The notes under the pieces were generated by a model that saw only the letters and a list, made by a program, of their open reading frames with translations, made no database searches and was not told where the DNA came from. Positions 1 through 12,154 of a stretch of DNA of 64,000 bases are shown piece by piece; the first letter of the stretch is position 1; every line of letters begins with the position of its first letter. The stretch is from Turnera subulata (Eukaryota > Streptophyta > Magnoliopsida > Malpighiales > Passifloraceae): NCBI GenBank assembly GCA_028386065.3, contig JAKUCV010003091.1:62001-126000 (forward strand). Reading direction: 5' to 3'. The position numbers were made by a program, and so were the translations under genes.

Positions 1-1515
1 GTAGAGGCTTTTTCTTTGGTGCAGACTCAGGCGGTGTCACTGATTGAGGCGTTGCTTCCTGTTCCTTCTTAGATTCAGACACTGTCTCTTGTGCTTATTT
101 AGAAAAAGGCTCTTTATGCTCCTTTCCACTCCTTAGAGTCACTGCATTACACTGTTCCTTTGGATTTGCCTCTATTTGCCCGGCAGCCTACCTTGTGGCT
201 GCTGCTACTACTGCTGCATAGCGTACTGAGCAAACTGGTTCTCAAGCTTCTTGTTGTTGGCCTTCAGCTGATTGAGCTCCTTGTCTATCCTATTCTGACC
301 CTCTAGCATCTGTTTCACCATCTGGGTCAATTTCGAGTACCCTCCTTGCTATCCACCTTGTCGCTGCTGCTGCTGCCCCTATTGCTGGTACCCCTGATTA
401 TAAGTCTGATTGGGGTTTGAACGCCAGCTCTGATTATACCCCTGATTGTAGTTGTTATAGGGCTGGTTTAGGCAGCGGTCAATGAAATTTGCCTCCTCTG
501 AATTATTCTCAGGACACTCAAGGAAAGAGTGAGGACCATTGCAAATCTCACAGGCACTATATTGAGCAATTGGTTGTACCTGAGCTACAGGTTGCACTGG
601 CTTGGTGGTCAAGTCTTTGAGTTGCTTGGAGAGGGCAGCGATCTGGGCCTCTAGATTTGTATTCCTGTCAACATGATGCATACCCCTTACACTGCAGCGC
701 GGCTCATCTTCATCTTCGAGGTTAAGCAAGATTCTTTTGGCATCCTCATACGGTGCATGTTTAAACTTTCCATCGGGCGCTGCAGCATTGAGAGTGCACT
801 TGTTCTCAGGTGACATGGTGCGATAGAAGATCCCTAGCAGCGCTGGCGGGTACACCATATGAGTAGGGCAGCGCTGGATTAAGTTCTGGAATCTCTCCCA
901 TGCTTGCACCATTGTTTCATCATATTTCTGCGTGAAGTTGCAGATTTGCCCACGAAGCTCGTCCATCTTTGTATCAGGGAAATATTTCCTCAAGAATGCT
1001 TCTTCCATTTGCTCCCAGGTGGTGATGTTGTTCGCTGGCAGAGTTTTCAGCCATCTCTTGGCTCCATCCCTGAGAGAAAATTTGAAAAGAAGAAGCTTCT
1101 TGGCATCTTCAGAACACCCCTGAATCCTGGTGGTGGCACAGATATCCAGAAAATCCTCCAAGTGCTGGTTAGGGTCCTCAAGCGCCGATCCTCCAAACTG
1201 CTTGTTTTGCACTATTTAAACCAAGTTGGTTTTGAGCTCATATGGCTGATCATTATTAAATGGTGTTATGGCTCCAGTAGGTGCTGTATGGCGAGGTCGC
1301 ATAAGCTGGTTGATTGGCAGATTGGGGATGTTGGCGAAAGGAACGATAATGTCATGGGCAACAACGTTTTGATGCTGACGTTGCTGGTTCCTCGGGCCTA
1401 CAGGATTGATGATATTGCCCTCATCATTCCTTGGTAGGTCATCCTAGCCACATTGGGGGTTGATGATGTTACCCTCAGCATCCCGGCCATTGTTAGGTGG
1501 ATCGATATTGGCCAT
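1..1515 (-). pseudogene. Decayed retrotransposon gag
   Basis: Gag forms the particle shell that packages element RNA. Translation would begin at the ATG at 1515-1513. The same frame then carries a TAG near 1444, a TAA near 1217 and a TAG near 378, and further TAGs follow between about 350 and 210. A one-base frame change near 170-180 precedes a stretch reading EANPKEQCNAVTLRSGKE, typical of the gag-protease junction. The longest open piece (1212-379, no ATG) holds the retrotransposon gag helical domain (motifs LLLFKFSLRDGAKRWLKTLP and AWERFQNLIQRCP) and a CCHC knuckle, CEICNGPHSFLEC. Most stops look like CAG to TAG changes. Family recognition is firm; the exact reading of 1-380 is less so. 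Confidence 0.85.
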
Positions 1516-1753
1516 TGTTGATATCTCGATGGTTTCTGCTGCTTTCTATTCCCTTACTTTCCTGCGATTCGCCCTAGCAGTGCCTTCAATATCAGGAATA
1601 TGGATTAGCTCAGGATGCTGGCTCCTAGTTTACATACACTGCTAGAGAGTCAACAGCGGTGCTGTCAATATCCTGCCATAAGAAAGCAAAGTGGATCAGA
1701 AAACAAAGAAAGCATAATCAATCAAAAACACTAAGTAGTATTATTTAGCGCAA

Positions 1754-1771
1754 TCCCCGGCAACGGCGCCA
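1754..1771 (-). other. Primer-binding site, Asp-tRNA type
   Basis: The minus strand reads TGGCGCCGTTGCCGGGGA seven bases inside the LTR edge. This is the standard plant site complementary to the 3' end of tRNA-Asp and would prime minus-strand DNA synthesis. Confidence 0.85.
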
Positions 1772-1777
1772 AAAGCT

Positions 1778-3106
1778 TGTTAGTGCAAAACTAGCTGCAA
1801 GTGCACAGCGTTGCTATAGTAAACAAGGTCAAATCACAGGGACTACGAAACAATACTAACCTCAGGCTCTCGATCAATTAGACTATAAACAATAGAAATA
1901 AATATGCAATAGTGATTTGAGTTCAGCAATTTAAAAATATAAAAGAAAAATAAAGTAAATAGCAAGGAATTAAGACGAGTGAAATAATAAACAGAATGGA
2001 TCACGCAAATAGTTCAGATGAAAGAAAAGCGGGATGTCGATTAAGTGAAAAACTCAGTGGATGGAAACCTAGGTTATTCGGGGTTCACTACAGCGCCGCT
2101 GTCTAACTATAACTCAATGTTCTGGTGCTTTAATCCGCCTACCTTGAAGGGCTACCTGACCTAAAGTGTTTATAACTATTGTCACTTGTAGATATAAACG
2201 TACCCTAGTTTTGGTAGAGCCTTCTTTCTTCAGTGAAGCTCTTCCCTAAGGTGCAGTGCCGCTGTGCCAGGCGCTGTTATCCTTAACTAACCCTAAAGTC
2301 TCTTTCGACGATCGGTAGGCGTAGAGGTTTGATATAGAACGGTCTGAGTTCTTAGTTTCTCCGTTAGGTGCATCACTAAGGCGTCTAAGAAGTGTTTGAG
2401 GGTGATCAAGCCGCAGACACTGTTAAGCTCTCTAAATCAAATCAAGGAGAAAACAAATTGAATGAAACCAGAAACTGAATCATAAATTAAACATCAATTC
2501 TGTAGCTACATCCCTTGAACCTAGATAGAAGAATTAGTTCATGGAGAAAGATAAAAACAAAGAAGAAAGTGTTGTCAACATTACAATTGTAAAAACCTAA
2601 AAACAAATCACTTTTCTTCTAGCCTTCAGAATTCTTTTTTGCCGACTTCAAAGTTGTAGCCAACGTCCCTTTAGGGTTTTGTCTCTTCACTATTTATATG
2701 CTCAAGTCTTCAATTAAAACCCTAAGTCTTGGAGAATAAGTAATCTTCATAAAAGTGACAAAACTAAACTTCTTTCCAAAGAAGGAGTGTCCAAGTGCAT
2801 CCTCCTGAATCTCCTAGATTGTAGGTGCAAATCGTCCAAAATAATAGGCTGAGCCGAAATTTCCTTGTCCACAGCGGCGCTGCTGACTGTCTGGACTGTT
2901 TCTACAAGCAGCGGTGCTGCTGAACCAAAAATTGCCAAATAAGCTCCAAATTGCGCCAAATTGCACCTGAAAGCAACCAAAGATGAGGAAAGATAGTTTG
3001 ACTGAAAAAGAGGTGATTTGATACCTAAATGCATGAATAATGAATGAATGTAAGGCCAAAAGTCAATAGTGTACGTTGTAAAATATGTGTAATTTCATGC
3101 ACATCA
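1778..3106 (-). repeat. 5' LTR of the Athila/Tat-like element
   Basis: On the minus strand the LTR starts TGATGTGCATG (3106) and ends CACTAACA (1778), about 1.33 kb, next to the primer-binding site. The inner edge is fixed by that site. The outer edge is chosen from the TG terminus and is less certain because no second LTR is present for comparison. Confidence 0.7.
2691..2700 (-). promoter_or_regulatory. LTR TATA box
   Basis: The minus strand reads CATATAAATA, a canonical plant TATA box, about 400 bases into the LTR, which is a fitting place for the U3/R boundary. Transcription would run leftward toward gag. Confidence 0.5.
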
Positions 3107-4100
3107 CATGAGAGATGGATTTGGGTCTGGCAGAAGCTTTCACAGCTCATTGAGATGCACTCCTAAGTATGAACGGCTTAATTTCCGTGAGCAGTTTCAC
3201 AGGCAAGGGGTAAGAGCAATTATAGTCTTACCAAAATTTAAATCAAATAAATAACAATATATACCATAATAGTCACGAAACACCGAAACTAAACTGAGAA
3301 ACAAGAATCACACAACAGTTCACAACCGAGCAACGTCAACAGACTATGTAGCGCAACACTTACCCTACTAATACTCATAGACTGACATCATTTTGATACC
3401 CTTACTAATGACTAATAGCACTCTGGTAGTCTTATTGACAGCAGACTATCCAATTTTATTATTTAGGGGCCTTGTCAACTGTCAAGTGATAGATGTTAGC
3501 CGTTACCTGGTGGCGAAACCCAAACAAGAATCTTCAGTGAAAATTCACTTAATAAAGGGCCGAAAGGTGCAAGCTGCAAGACCCTCTCCAGTGATCCCTA
3601 CTGGACAAACCGATATAATCATAATGGCCGAGAGGCGAATACTACAAAAACCTATTTGACAAGTAGCATCCTCCTAAACCTTTCTTACTAGACGAACCAA
3701 AATCATTATCCTAGAATTCATCGCACATCAATCACAATAACAACTAAGAAGTGCAAACTACAAGACCCTCTTAGTTCTACCAGTCGTACCTGCCACCCAT
3801 TGTAGTGACCATCATAATATCTCCTACCATCAATCCTCAAGATCTTTTATTAACTTATATTCTGAACCGGCATACTGCAACACTATGCTTTTTAGGTTTC
3901 TCAATAGTCCATAATTATGACTATCAACATACCACCCCGCGGGGTATCTATGAGACTCTAAATATGAGAAACAATAGCAAAGCATCACAACAACAAGAAC
4001 CTGAATACAAGAAAGCATAATGTACCACACAAATTACTAGATCATTAGCCGGAATAACACAAGCAATCACGACTTACTAATGTCTACACATCCACATTCT

Positions 4101-4141
<41 letters not shown>

Positions 4142-4882
4142 CATACATCCTAACCTTAGTTATTATACTTGTCTTGGAAATCATCAACTGGTTCCGCTTC
4201 CTCGTTATCGATCCACTCCTTCAATAAAAGATTGTCGATAACTTAACCACTATTAATGACAACAGTGAATACTGACGATTTTTAGGATGGCATGTGGCGG
4301 TGCTTAAGATGCAAGGACGCAGTAGTGCAGGTTCAACGAGTGGCTATAAAAGGGAAGGTGGGTGAGGATTGTGTGTCATCTTAGTTGTCCCCTTTGGTCG
4401 GTGCGTGCATATAGCGATACTGAACATATGTAATTAGAAGAGGGAAGTATAGAAACTGGAGAGCAAGTTAGAAGATGGGGATTTGCCAAGTGAGTTGATT
4501 GTGCATTAATTGTCTGGAGGAGACGGTATTTATAGGCAGAAAGAGAGGAAGAAAACAGGCAGGAAACAGTGAAAATAGGGGTAATATGAGAGGGTTGTAG
4601 AAGGGGTGAAGCAAACGTAATGTTTTGTAAAAAGACCAGATTACCCTTCGTCTTTTACCACGGCCATTTTTGTCTTTTTGCAAAGTTATTACAGAAACCA
4701 ACTTGAGCTCGAAATTCTACAAAAAAATTCTGGGACTTCAGGTAATTCTCGAGATTAAAACCCAAGGCACGGTTATCGGTAAAATAATTTTTGGGTTATA
4801 TTCACACCGTAAAAACTCATAATCAAATGATAAAAGTTAAACGACTTTGGTAAAACTAAAATAATTTACTAGGATTGTTACA
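3107..4882 (-). repeat. Probable old LTR remnant (Ty3-like)
   Basis: No gene is visible. The right edge reads ...GGATTGTTACA, so on the minus strand it starts TGTAACAATCC, like the Ty3-type LTRs elsewhere in the window. A minus-strand TATA-like CCTATAAATA lies at 4527-4536. Two diverged copies of a segment containing GCAAGACCCTCT / ACAAGACCCTCT occur near 3565 and 3750. No second LTR, primer site or target duplication was found, and the left edge may have been cut by the neighbouring Athila-like insertion. Confidence 0.35.
4103..4133. repeat. (TA)n microsatellite
   Basis: A run of about 15 AT dinucleotides lies within the LTR-like remnant. Confidence 0.95.
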
Positions 4883-5948
4883 ACAAATTTGATAACAACA
4901 AGCATTATTTGGGTTCGATTTAACATTAGCTGGATCCTGGTCTTAATTCGGGGTGTGGTTTTGTTAATATAATATTTTTTTTTTTTTGATATAATAGTTC
5001 GGACTTCAGAGTGTGGTTATTATGTTTCCAATTTTATCTGCTCTTGAATGATGTATTAAGTATTTTTGTTCGATCCAAATCCTGCGATGTGCTACCAAAA
5101 ACATGTTTAGCCTGTGAGAATATTTTTTTGATGCAAAAGCCTGTAAGAATATGTTATGAAGCAATCGTATGATATTTATGTTGTGAATCACCCCTTGAGA
5201 GCTCTGCCAATGATTTGGACTCTATATGCAACTCTGGTTGAAGTCCGTTGCTTGTGGAAAGGACACCAAGATGATAAGACAATTTGTTTTGTATTTTTGA
5301 GCGAAATCGGATCTCGGTCGGGTTATGACCCGGTGATGTTACTTGAAAAGGCCGCGACAATAAGCCCGGGGCTTGGAGGCGCGTGGGATAGCGCGTGACG
5401 GTCGGAATCCATTTGTTCTGCAGACAGTAAGTACCACACCCGCACCACTCCGCTTCATGCAAAACAGGAAGAAGGGAACCCCCTCTCTCTCTCTGTCCCA
5501 ACAACAAAGAATAGTACTATATCACTCACTCACTTACAAGCTCTATTATTTTTTACCGCGGGGTTAAAAAGGAGTAAAGAATTACCGGATATAGCCGGTA
5601 ACCGAGTGGCGTGGTTTCGAGAAGGAAAGGGGAAAAAGGTATATCGAGAGAGACTTAGAAAGGAGAGGAGGGGGTAATAAAATAAAACACCATCATCTCT
5701 CACTCATCTGCTGCCACCAGAGAGAGTGAAAAAAATTCATGTCCACATTCTCCCAACCCCTCTTATCTCCTTAATCTTCTTCTATCAGCAAGAATTACCC
5801 CCATTTAAACCGCACCTACCCACTTGATTCCCCCCCGTTTTCCAGCTTCCTCTCTTCCTCCATTTTTTTTTTTTGCCTTTCTTCTTTTCTTTTTTAGAGA
5901 AAAAAAAAAGAAATCAATTTCTTTCTGGTTTAGGAAAAATAGAATTTT
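4883..5948 (+). promoter_or_regulatory. 5' flank and probable leader of the ZF-HD gene
   Basis: No coding sequence is convincing here. From about 5480 onward the strand carries CT- and GA-rich blocks (for example CTCTCTCTCTCTGTCCC and GAGAGAGA clusters around 5645-5730) followed by T- and A-rich runs just before the ATG at 5949. Such tracts are common in plant promoters and leaders. I see no clear TATA box and cannot place the transcription start. Confidence 0.35.
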
Positions 5949-6707
5949 ATGGAGTTTGAGGATCAAGAAGAGCACGAGGAGGAGGAGGAGGAGGAGATGG
6001 GGTTGCCTGAGAGTTACGACTCGCTGGGTAACTCAAACCGGGTCAAAATGTCAAACTCGGGTGGGGCTGAACAAGCGGGGGCAGTCACGGTGCACCAGCC
6101 TCTCCAGAGGCCCAGATACCGGGAGTGCCTGAAGAATCACGCGGTGGGGATCGGCGGCCACGCCCTGGACGGCTGCGGTGAGTTCATGGCGGCCGGCGCT
6201 GAAGGCACGCTCGACGCCCTCAAGTGCGCTGCCTGCAACTGCCACAGGAACTTCCACCGGAAAGAGCCGAGTGATTCGTCGTCACCAGCTGCTGGAGAGA
6301 TGTTTTTCCAGGGAGGGGGGCACCATGCTCATCACCAGCACCACCACCCGTTTCCTCAATTCGCGCCCTACTACCGGACCCCAGCTGGGTACCTCCATTT
6401 GGCTTCTCCTCCGTTGCAGCAGCATCAGAGGCCGCTGGCATTGCCGTCAACCTCGGATAGGGAAGACCAGGAGGAGGACGTTTCGAACCCGAGCGGCGGG
6501 GGGTTGTCGAGCAGGAAGAGGTTCAGGACCAAGTTCAGCCAAGAGCAGAAGGAGAGAATGCTGGAGCTGGCGGAGAGGTTGGGGTGGAGGATCCAAAAGC
6601 ACGACGAGGCTGTGGTGCAGCAGTTCTGCAATGAGACCGGCGTCAAGAGGCATGTGCTTAAGGTTTGGATGCATAACAACAAGCACACCCTTGGTAAGAA
6701 ACCCTAG
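5949..6707 (+). CDS. Zinc-finger homeodomain (ZF-HD) transcription factor
   Basis: This intact intronless gene encodes 252 residues and belongs to the plant ZHD family, nuclear proteins that dimerise through the zinc finger and bind DNA through the homeodomain. Residues 5-16 are an acidic run. The ZF-HD dimerisation domain spans about 56-106 ([20 protein letters not shown], then [17 protein letters not shown] with its Cys/His ligands). A His-rich linker lies at 125-133. The homeodomain spans about 188-251, from [16 protein letters not shown] to [17 protein letters not shown], with the helix-3 WMHNNK core intact. The C-terminal LGKKP and the N-terminal MEFEDQEE fit the subgroup of Arabidopsis ZHD1/ZHD2 (HB25/HB22). 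Lack of introns is normal for the family. The ATG follows a T/A-rich leader. The family is certain; the orthologue is not. Confidence 0.96.
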   Translation: MEFEDQEEHEEEEEEEMGLPESYDSLGNSNRVKMSNSGGAEQAGAVTVHQPLQRPRYRECLKNHAVGIGGHALDGCGEFMAAGAEGTLDALKCAACNCHRNFHRKEPSDSSSPAAGEMFFQGGGHHAHHQHHHPFPQFAPYYRTPAGYLHLASPPLQQHQRPLALPSTSDREDQEEDVSNPSGGGLSSRKRFRTKFSQEQKERMLELAERLGWRIQKHDEAVVQQFCNETGVKRHVLKVWMHNNKHTLGKKP

Positions 6708-8908
6708 ATGATTAATTCTTGAGCAAAAAAAGGTTTTTAGAGAAGGTTTAACTGGGATTTTTAGACCAAGGAGAGCTGCAAGCTAGCTAGTACTATTGTA
6801 TCTCAGGATTTAGTTGTAGAAGCTAGGGAATTGTTTTAGGGTTTCTGTTCTTTTCTACAATATGTACGTCTTTCTATGTGGGTGGATGGTGGATGCTAAT
6901 TATATTCTGGTGGTGGCATCATATCAGAATCAGACGGCTACGTATATTTTAAAGAAGATTTTATGTGGACGATGGTGGTGGCTATATATTCTCGGTCTTT
7001 TATTTCAGTGCCTGCACTTTGAGTTGTTTCTTTTGCGCATTGTGTGTGTGTTTCGGAGGTTGTTTTGTGCTTTGTTTTCTGCACTGAAAGTGAGCTTATG
7101 CCTAGCTAGCTGCCTGTACTACTACTTGGTAAGTGGGTTTCTTTCATTGTCTCTTTATCTCTTTTTTTTTTTTCTTGCTTTTTATTATAGATTTCTTGTT
7201 TTTTCTCCCTTTCTCTCCTGCGACGCATGAGTCCACACCACCATCAATTCCGCGAGAAAGAAAGAAATTACTATAGAGAGATCATGACACGCTTCAGGAA
7301 GCAAAATGTGTCTCATTATTTCAGATGCTCGCGACACTTGATGATGATCTTTGTGGGTACGAGTCATCATCTCTTAATTTTCAGTTCTTTCCTCCTGCAT
7401 CGATCCACATGTGGAAAGCTGCATTGCATGACGTGTAACTCTGCTCATGGAAGCCTGCAATTAATTCCAGTTAACTTATTATAGTACTACATATGTTGCT
7501 CTAGTGGTAGCTAGCTAGCTAGCTTGATTTCCACACGGGTTGTTCGTTCACCAAGAGGAGAGGAGGATATGTAGCTAGAGAGGGCCCGGTCTCATATCAC
7601 TTGCAAGCTTTACATGATTATAGCTTAAATGAGAGTGTACTTTCATTGATTTTCATCAGTTTATGTTTTTGATAGAATCCTCAAAAATCTCTTGCTTCCG
7701 GTTTATACAACATTCGATAGATATATAGAGCTTCCAATTCCTTCTTCTCTCCTTTTGGTTCATTTGTTTGTCTGTTGAAGAGAGGGCCGGGTACTTGGAA
7801 CTTTAATGCCCAACCAACGGAGCTCCATCATGGGGCCTCTACAAGTCTGTTTTCTGTTGCCAGCCAAAGGCTTTTGCGCTCTTTGCGCTGCATTTACTTT
7901 TGCAGAGCGGTCAGATACTCACCTTGGCATCTTGCATTTTCATTTGTCTTTCCTCCCCCACCTTATCATAATGTCTTTTCTCTTTACCTTACCTCATCAC
8001 TAATTTATTGTTCATTGGATACATATTGATTCCATGGAATTCTTTTGTGATACCATGTAGTATTTTTTACATCCACTGTGCGGTGTATTTTTCTGCATGA
8101 CTTGTACTTTTCACTTCTAGCTAGTCTTTTTTTTTTCCCCCCACTTGCGTCTCGTTTGGAAAATAAATAAATAAGTTCAGATTATGCATCTGATCGAGTT
8201 AATTATAACTTAACTAAACATTAAACAATGTGACTTTAATACCATAATGGTGGCGTAGTACTAAAATGAGTTGTATTTCGTGGAAGAAAGTAAGTTCCGT
8301 GTCCTGCTAAAAATTATTTTTGGGAAGAGTAGTTACAAGTTCGTTTTCGGCTCGTAAGTCATAGAGGGTGGACATTTGCAGCAAAAATAAAACAAATTAT
8401 AACTATTTTACGCCAAAAAATTACCTACCTGATATTTTTATGAAAAAAAGTTAGCAGAAAGGCTTGTTAATTGTGGAGGAAAAAAAACTCTTAGAAGTTA
8501 TTCCAAGTAGTTACATTTCAGGTAGAGAAGGTAGAAGTCAGACTTCGATACATCATTGATTTGTCACACACCTTGGGAAATGAAATAAATCGAGGCATTA
8601 TATATTCTCATATTTTATGTATGAAATGCCCTAAAACAATGTAATACTACTGGATTTTCTTGTTTATGTACGCATACACAAGTGTATATATATGCTCCTG
8701 GGAAGGAAAAAGTGCATCGGCAAGAACAATCGTTTGTTGTTCTTATGGAAACTCTGGGCTGCAAATGTTGTCCGGTCCATGTTCGGGAAAGTCGATAGAT
8801 CCAAAGCTTGATCTCACATTGACGCCTTTTTAGTATTTCTTTTTTCCTTTATAATATAATTGTAACTTACATGGAAGGGAACATGTGGGCTCTCCTGCAT
8901 ATAACCCT
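6708..8908. other. 3' flank of ZF-HD gene and intergenic DNA
   Basis: The first few hundred bases are the likely 3' untranslated region. A short CTAG tandem run sits near 7507-7525. The open frames here are short, low-complexity and Phe/Leu/Ser-rich, and I do not believe any is a gene. Confidence 0.5.
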
Positions 8909-9400
8909 TTTTTTTATGAGAGACAATATTCATTCTATTCATAGAAAAAGAGTACAATAGCTTTTAGTTATCAACATACAGATAGACATATATCTAAATC
9001 CATTACAGAAATTAAAAAGTCAAATCTTCAAAACTTGTAAAAACTTCCTCTTGAGGACATCAATATTTGGTATGGTACTACAAGTCTTTATGCTAACCAA
9101 CATTCAAAGCTTCACATATAAGCCTGTAAAGAGGAAGAATTGTTGACTCCTAATATGCTGCAATAGATGAAGAAACACCTCTATCTGAATTTGAACACCA
9201 TGGCTACTACACATCCTATCAACTCTTTTAAGCTCCATGGAAAAAAAAGAGAGCAAAGAAAACCCTCACTGAGTCAAGATCCATTTGGTTTCTAAGTAGA
9301 TTGGACCAAAGACCTTTCACAACTACCATCAAGTAGTAGAGAGTGCTTGGATCTCTGAATAGATCAGGCCAATAAACACTTTGAAGCTCCAGATCTGGGT
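8909..9400 (-). mobile_element. Probable 5'-truncated LINE 3' end
   Basis: The minus strand ends in a run of A (T8 at 8909-8916) preceded by a sequence reading TTGTACTCTTTTTCTATGAA and then ATAGAATGAATATTG, a pattern I know from 3' ends of plant L1-type elements. No open reading frame or target duplication was found. It could instead be a processed transcript copy. Confidence 0.4.
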
Positions 9401-11396
9401 TGATATTGTTCTATTTGACAAAAAAATCCTGCTTGAAAGGAGGAAGAAAGATGCCCAATAATGACATAGAAAAGTTGAAAAATAACTAGAAAATCTACCA
9501 AAATTATGTAGGAGAAAAAAAAATAAGAAAAGAAAAGCACTTGGGACTTACCACCGGGCAAGGAAGCACCGGCAGCAGCCCCTAATTTCAATTTTGTAGA
9601 GAGGTTTTGGAGAGAGAGTGAAAGTGGAGAGAGAGTAATTGATTCCTTTCCTCCTGCATATATCCTAAATCCTACAAAATAGATAGACAAACTGCTTTCT
9701 CCTTATGGATTCAATTAAAAAGAAAAAGGGGACAAAAAATATGTCCTTCATCTCTCTACAAGAAAACTTGAAAGATTCAGCTTTTGGTTGATGGATTCCG
9801 ATTAAGATCCTTACACTGAATAAAAAAGTGTGTTTGACTTTAATATAATGCTCGTAATTATAGAAGTTTTTGAACTCATGTGCATTTGCTTTCCCCTTCT
9901 TCAAATAATCTTCATCCCATAATGGCTATTATTATTGTTTTAGTGAGGGTGACAGATTATTATGTTAATTTGAACAGATCGAACAAAGAGTCCAAATATA
10001 TAAATTAAATGAGGGAGACTAGGAGGGGAACCTGATTGCTTATATAGGGCAAGTTTTAGAAGACAAGAGTTTGTTTGGTTGTTTTACCAGTTCTATATAT
10101 GGTCTCTTGATGTTTCAAGTTTACCAGCAAGATATACTATCGCTGCCAGTTTGCTTGTTCTGGTATCCAAATTTAACTGCTTTTATACATACACTCGTCA
10201 AGATACTTTGCTTGATTCAGGACATTAAATACCAGAATCATTTAAAGCTGCTCACTGGAAAATGTGGTCCTGAGTATGGGAATCTGGGTCAAAGTTACCT
10301 GGAATCAAGACAGTGATTGATCATGCTCCTTTTTTTTTTTGATACGAATTGATCATGCTATATATACTGATCAACAATACATACATTACATATACATATA
10401 TATGTTCGACAAAAAAAAATATACATATATATGTATACACTCTACATGATGCGTTACTGTTCTGTTGTTCTTTTCCTCTCTTTTTCTTTTTGGGAAAATT
10501 AACAATATATTTATCGTGTAGCTAGTGTGTGGACTGTGGAGTCTTATCCTTATTTAAAGTTACTAAACTCTTTTTCTAACTCTAGATTCACCTTCAAAGA
10601 TTACTTAACTTGCCCAAGACTATGTTACTTATGGTTGTCTAACGAGGAAACATAATTAATTAGAATTAGAACTAGAATTCTTGCTCACTCTTTGTATATC
10701 TGAGCCAGACCACAATAATCCGACAGTGATAAGCACGAATAGCTAGCCACCAAAGTGTTATTGATAACCTTAATCAGCAACATATACAATCATCAGATCA
10801 GCACCAAGAAATTCAGCTTGTCAAGTCACAGATGCGAGCTCATTAGATGGAATGAGCCTTATATAAAAAAGATTCATCTGACACACCAATTTGGACACTA
10901 GCTAGCTAGCTCAGCTCAAAATGAAAAAAGATTTGGGACACTAGCTAGAAACTCATAGTGGATCGATGTGTGGATCTGCATCAACTTGTCTCCTCTTGCT
11001 TTCGGCTACAAGATTATATCTTGATCAGTGACTCATAATCATTTGAATTATTGGAAGAAATTTGGGGATAAACATTCATCTACTTTATTAATGGTTTATT
11101 TTTAGAGTTTCCAGGCTGTAATTAATCTTGCAGTCCGTTGGCATAACATTATAGCCGTAGTCATGCGGTCTATGTCACACCAAAATATCACCGATTTTGT
11201 AATGCACTTGAACTAGAGCCAGTAAGTATAACTATAATACACACTGCTAAGATTTCTCCCTTGACCTGCCCATTCCAATGGTGTTCATGACAACAAACTG
11301 GGGATGATTGTCTTTTTGCTTGATACTAATAACTAATAACCAATTTAAATATTTGCAACGGTACCGTAGTGCCATTAATTTTATGCATAGGTATAA
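9401..11396. other. Intergenic DNA, no gene recognised
   Basis: AT-rich sequence. The minus-strand stretch around 9548-9610 (peptide LGAAAGASLPGGK followed by a GT donor-like site) could be a stray exon but has no supporting context. Short palindromic TATATA blocks lie near 10360-10435. Confidence 0.4.
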
Positions 11397-11401
11397 GGAA
11401 C

Positions 11402-12109
11402 TGTTGGGTTTTTGGGTTTCTCTCTTATGTGGAAAATAGTCCAATATGGATTGGCCCATCTTTAGAACCCACTATACTTGGTATATATATTATACTATGT
11501 CTGAAAATAGGTTTTTTTTTTTCAAAAAACACTATAGATAAGAAGTTTTTTCGTTATCAGAGAAAGTTCAGGTTTTGCGGCAATTTTTTTCTATTCTGCC
11601 CAGCTTTGTTCAAAGCCACGTTCCCGTTTCGTTAACCGTTTGATCAAGCTGAAATTTTGTCAGGAGATTCCAGACACGTTCATCTACAATCTGAATGGTG
11701 GAGATCGAATTTGGAGTTGTGGAGTTGTTACTTTGGGAGGTCGAAATTCAGCTGCAGCTTTTTGTGAATTTCTCTATAACTCTTCTTATTCTTTGTTGTA
11801 GTGTTGTTATCTACACTCTCTTATTTGGTGGTGCTATTAGTACTTTTTAGAGGGAGGTTTTTGTAAGATACTTTTAATATAGTGGAGTTGATTTGATGGA
11901 CCTTGGGTCCTGTGGTTTTTACTCTTCGATTTGAAGGGGTTTTCCACGTAAAAATTTGGTGTCTCTTGTGGTTTTTGATTGGTTTGCTTGTTGATATTAT
12001 TTTGCTGCAATTTGCTTGCTTCCTTGGTATTCAGTTGATAGGGAAGTTTGTTGGATAATTTGATATTTATTTCGCTGCGTATACTGTTATCCGAGTTTAC
12101 TTCCCAACA
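11402..12109 (+). repeat. Copia 5' LTR
   Basis: It starts TGTTGGGTTTTTGGG and ends TTTACTTCCCAACA, 708 bases, paired with 19644-20350. A TATA-rich stretch (GGTATATATATTATAC) near 11480 is a candidate promoter. Confidence 0.96.
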
Positions 12110-12111
12110 TC

Positions 12112-12124
12112 TGGTAGCAGAGCT
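12112..12124 (+). other. Copia primer-binding site, Met-type
   Basis: TGGTAGCAGAGCT lies two bases after the LTR. It matches the usual initiator-Met site TGGTATCAGAGC except for one base. Confidence 0.8.
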
Positions 12125-12154
12125 TTGGTTGTTAGTTGAATAACTGAACTAAAT

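Larger units (their letters stand above)
1..3106 (-). mobile_element. Ty3/gypsy LTR retrotransposon, Athila/Tat-like, 5' part only
   Basis: This is a minus-strand element seen from its 5' LTR (right) into gag, where the window cuts it at base 1. The order on the minus strand is LTR (3106 to 1778), primer-binding site, untranslated leader, then gag from 1515. Lineage follows from the Asp-type primer-binding site and from the gag sequence, both usual in the Athila/Tat group. Pol and the 3' LTR lie outside the window, so completeness and target duplication cannot be judged. The gag is full of stops, so the copy is inactive. Confidence 0.85.

Noticed and set aside
904..1437. 177-residue plus-strand open frame
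   Set aside because: Shadow of the gag coding strand on the opposite strand.
5824..6711. Other frames overlapping the ZF-HD gene
   Set aside because: The ZF-HD frame has both conserved domains; the others are GC-driven shadows.
9364..9690. 108-residue minus-strand open frame
   Set aside because: Low-complexity Phe/Leu/Ser composition and no recognisable domain; a single exon-like patch is not enough.
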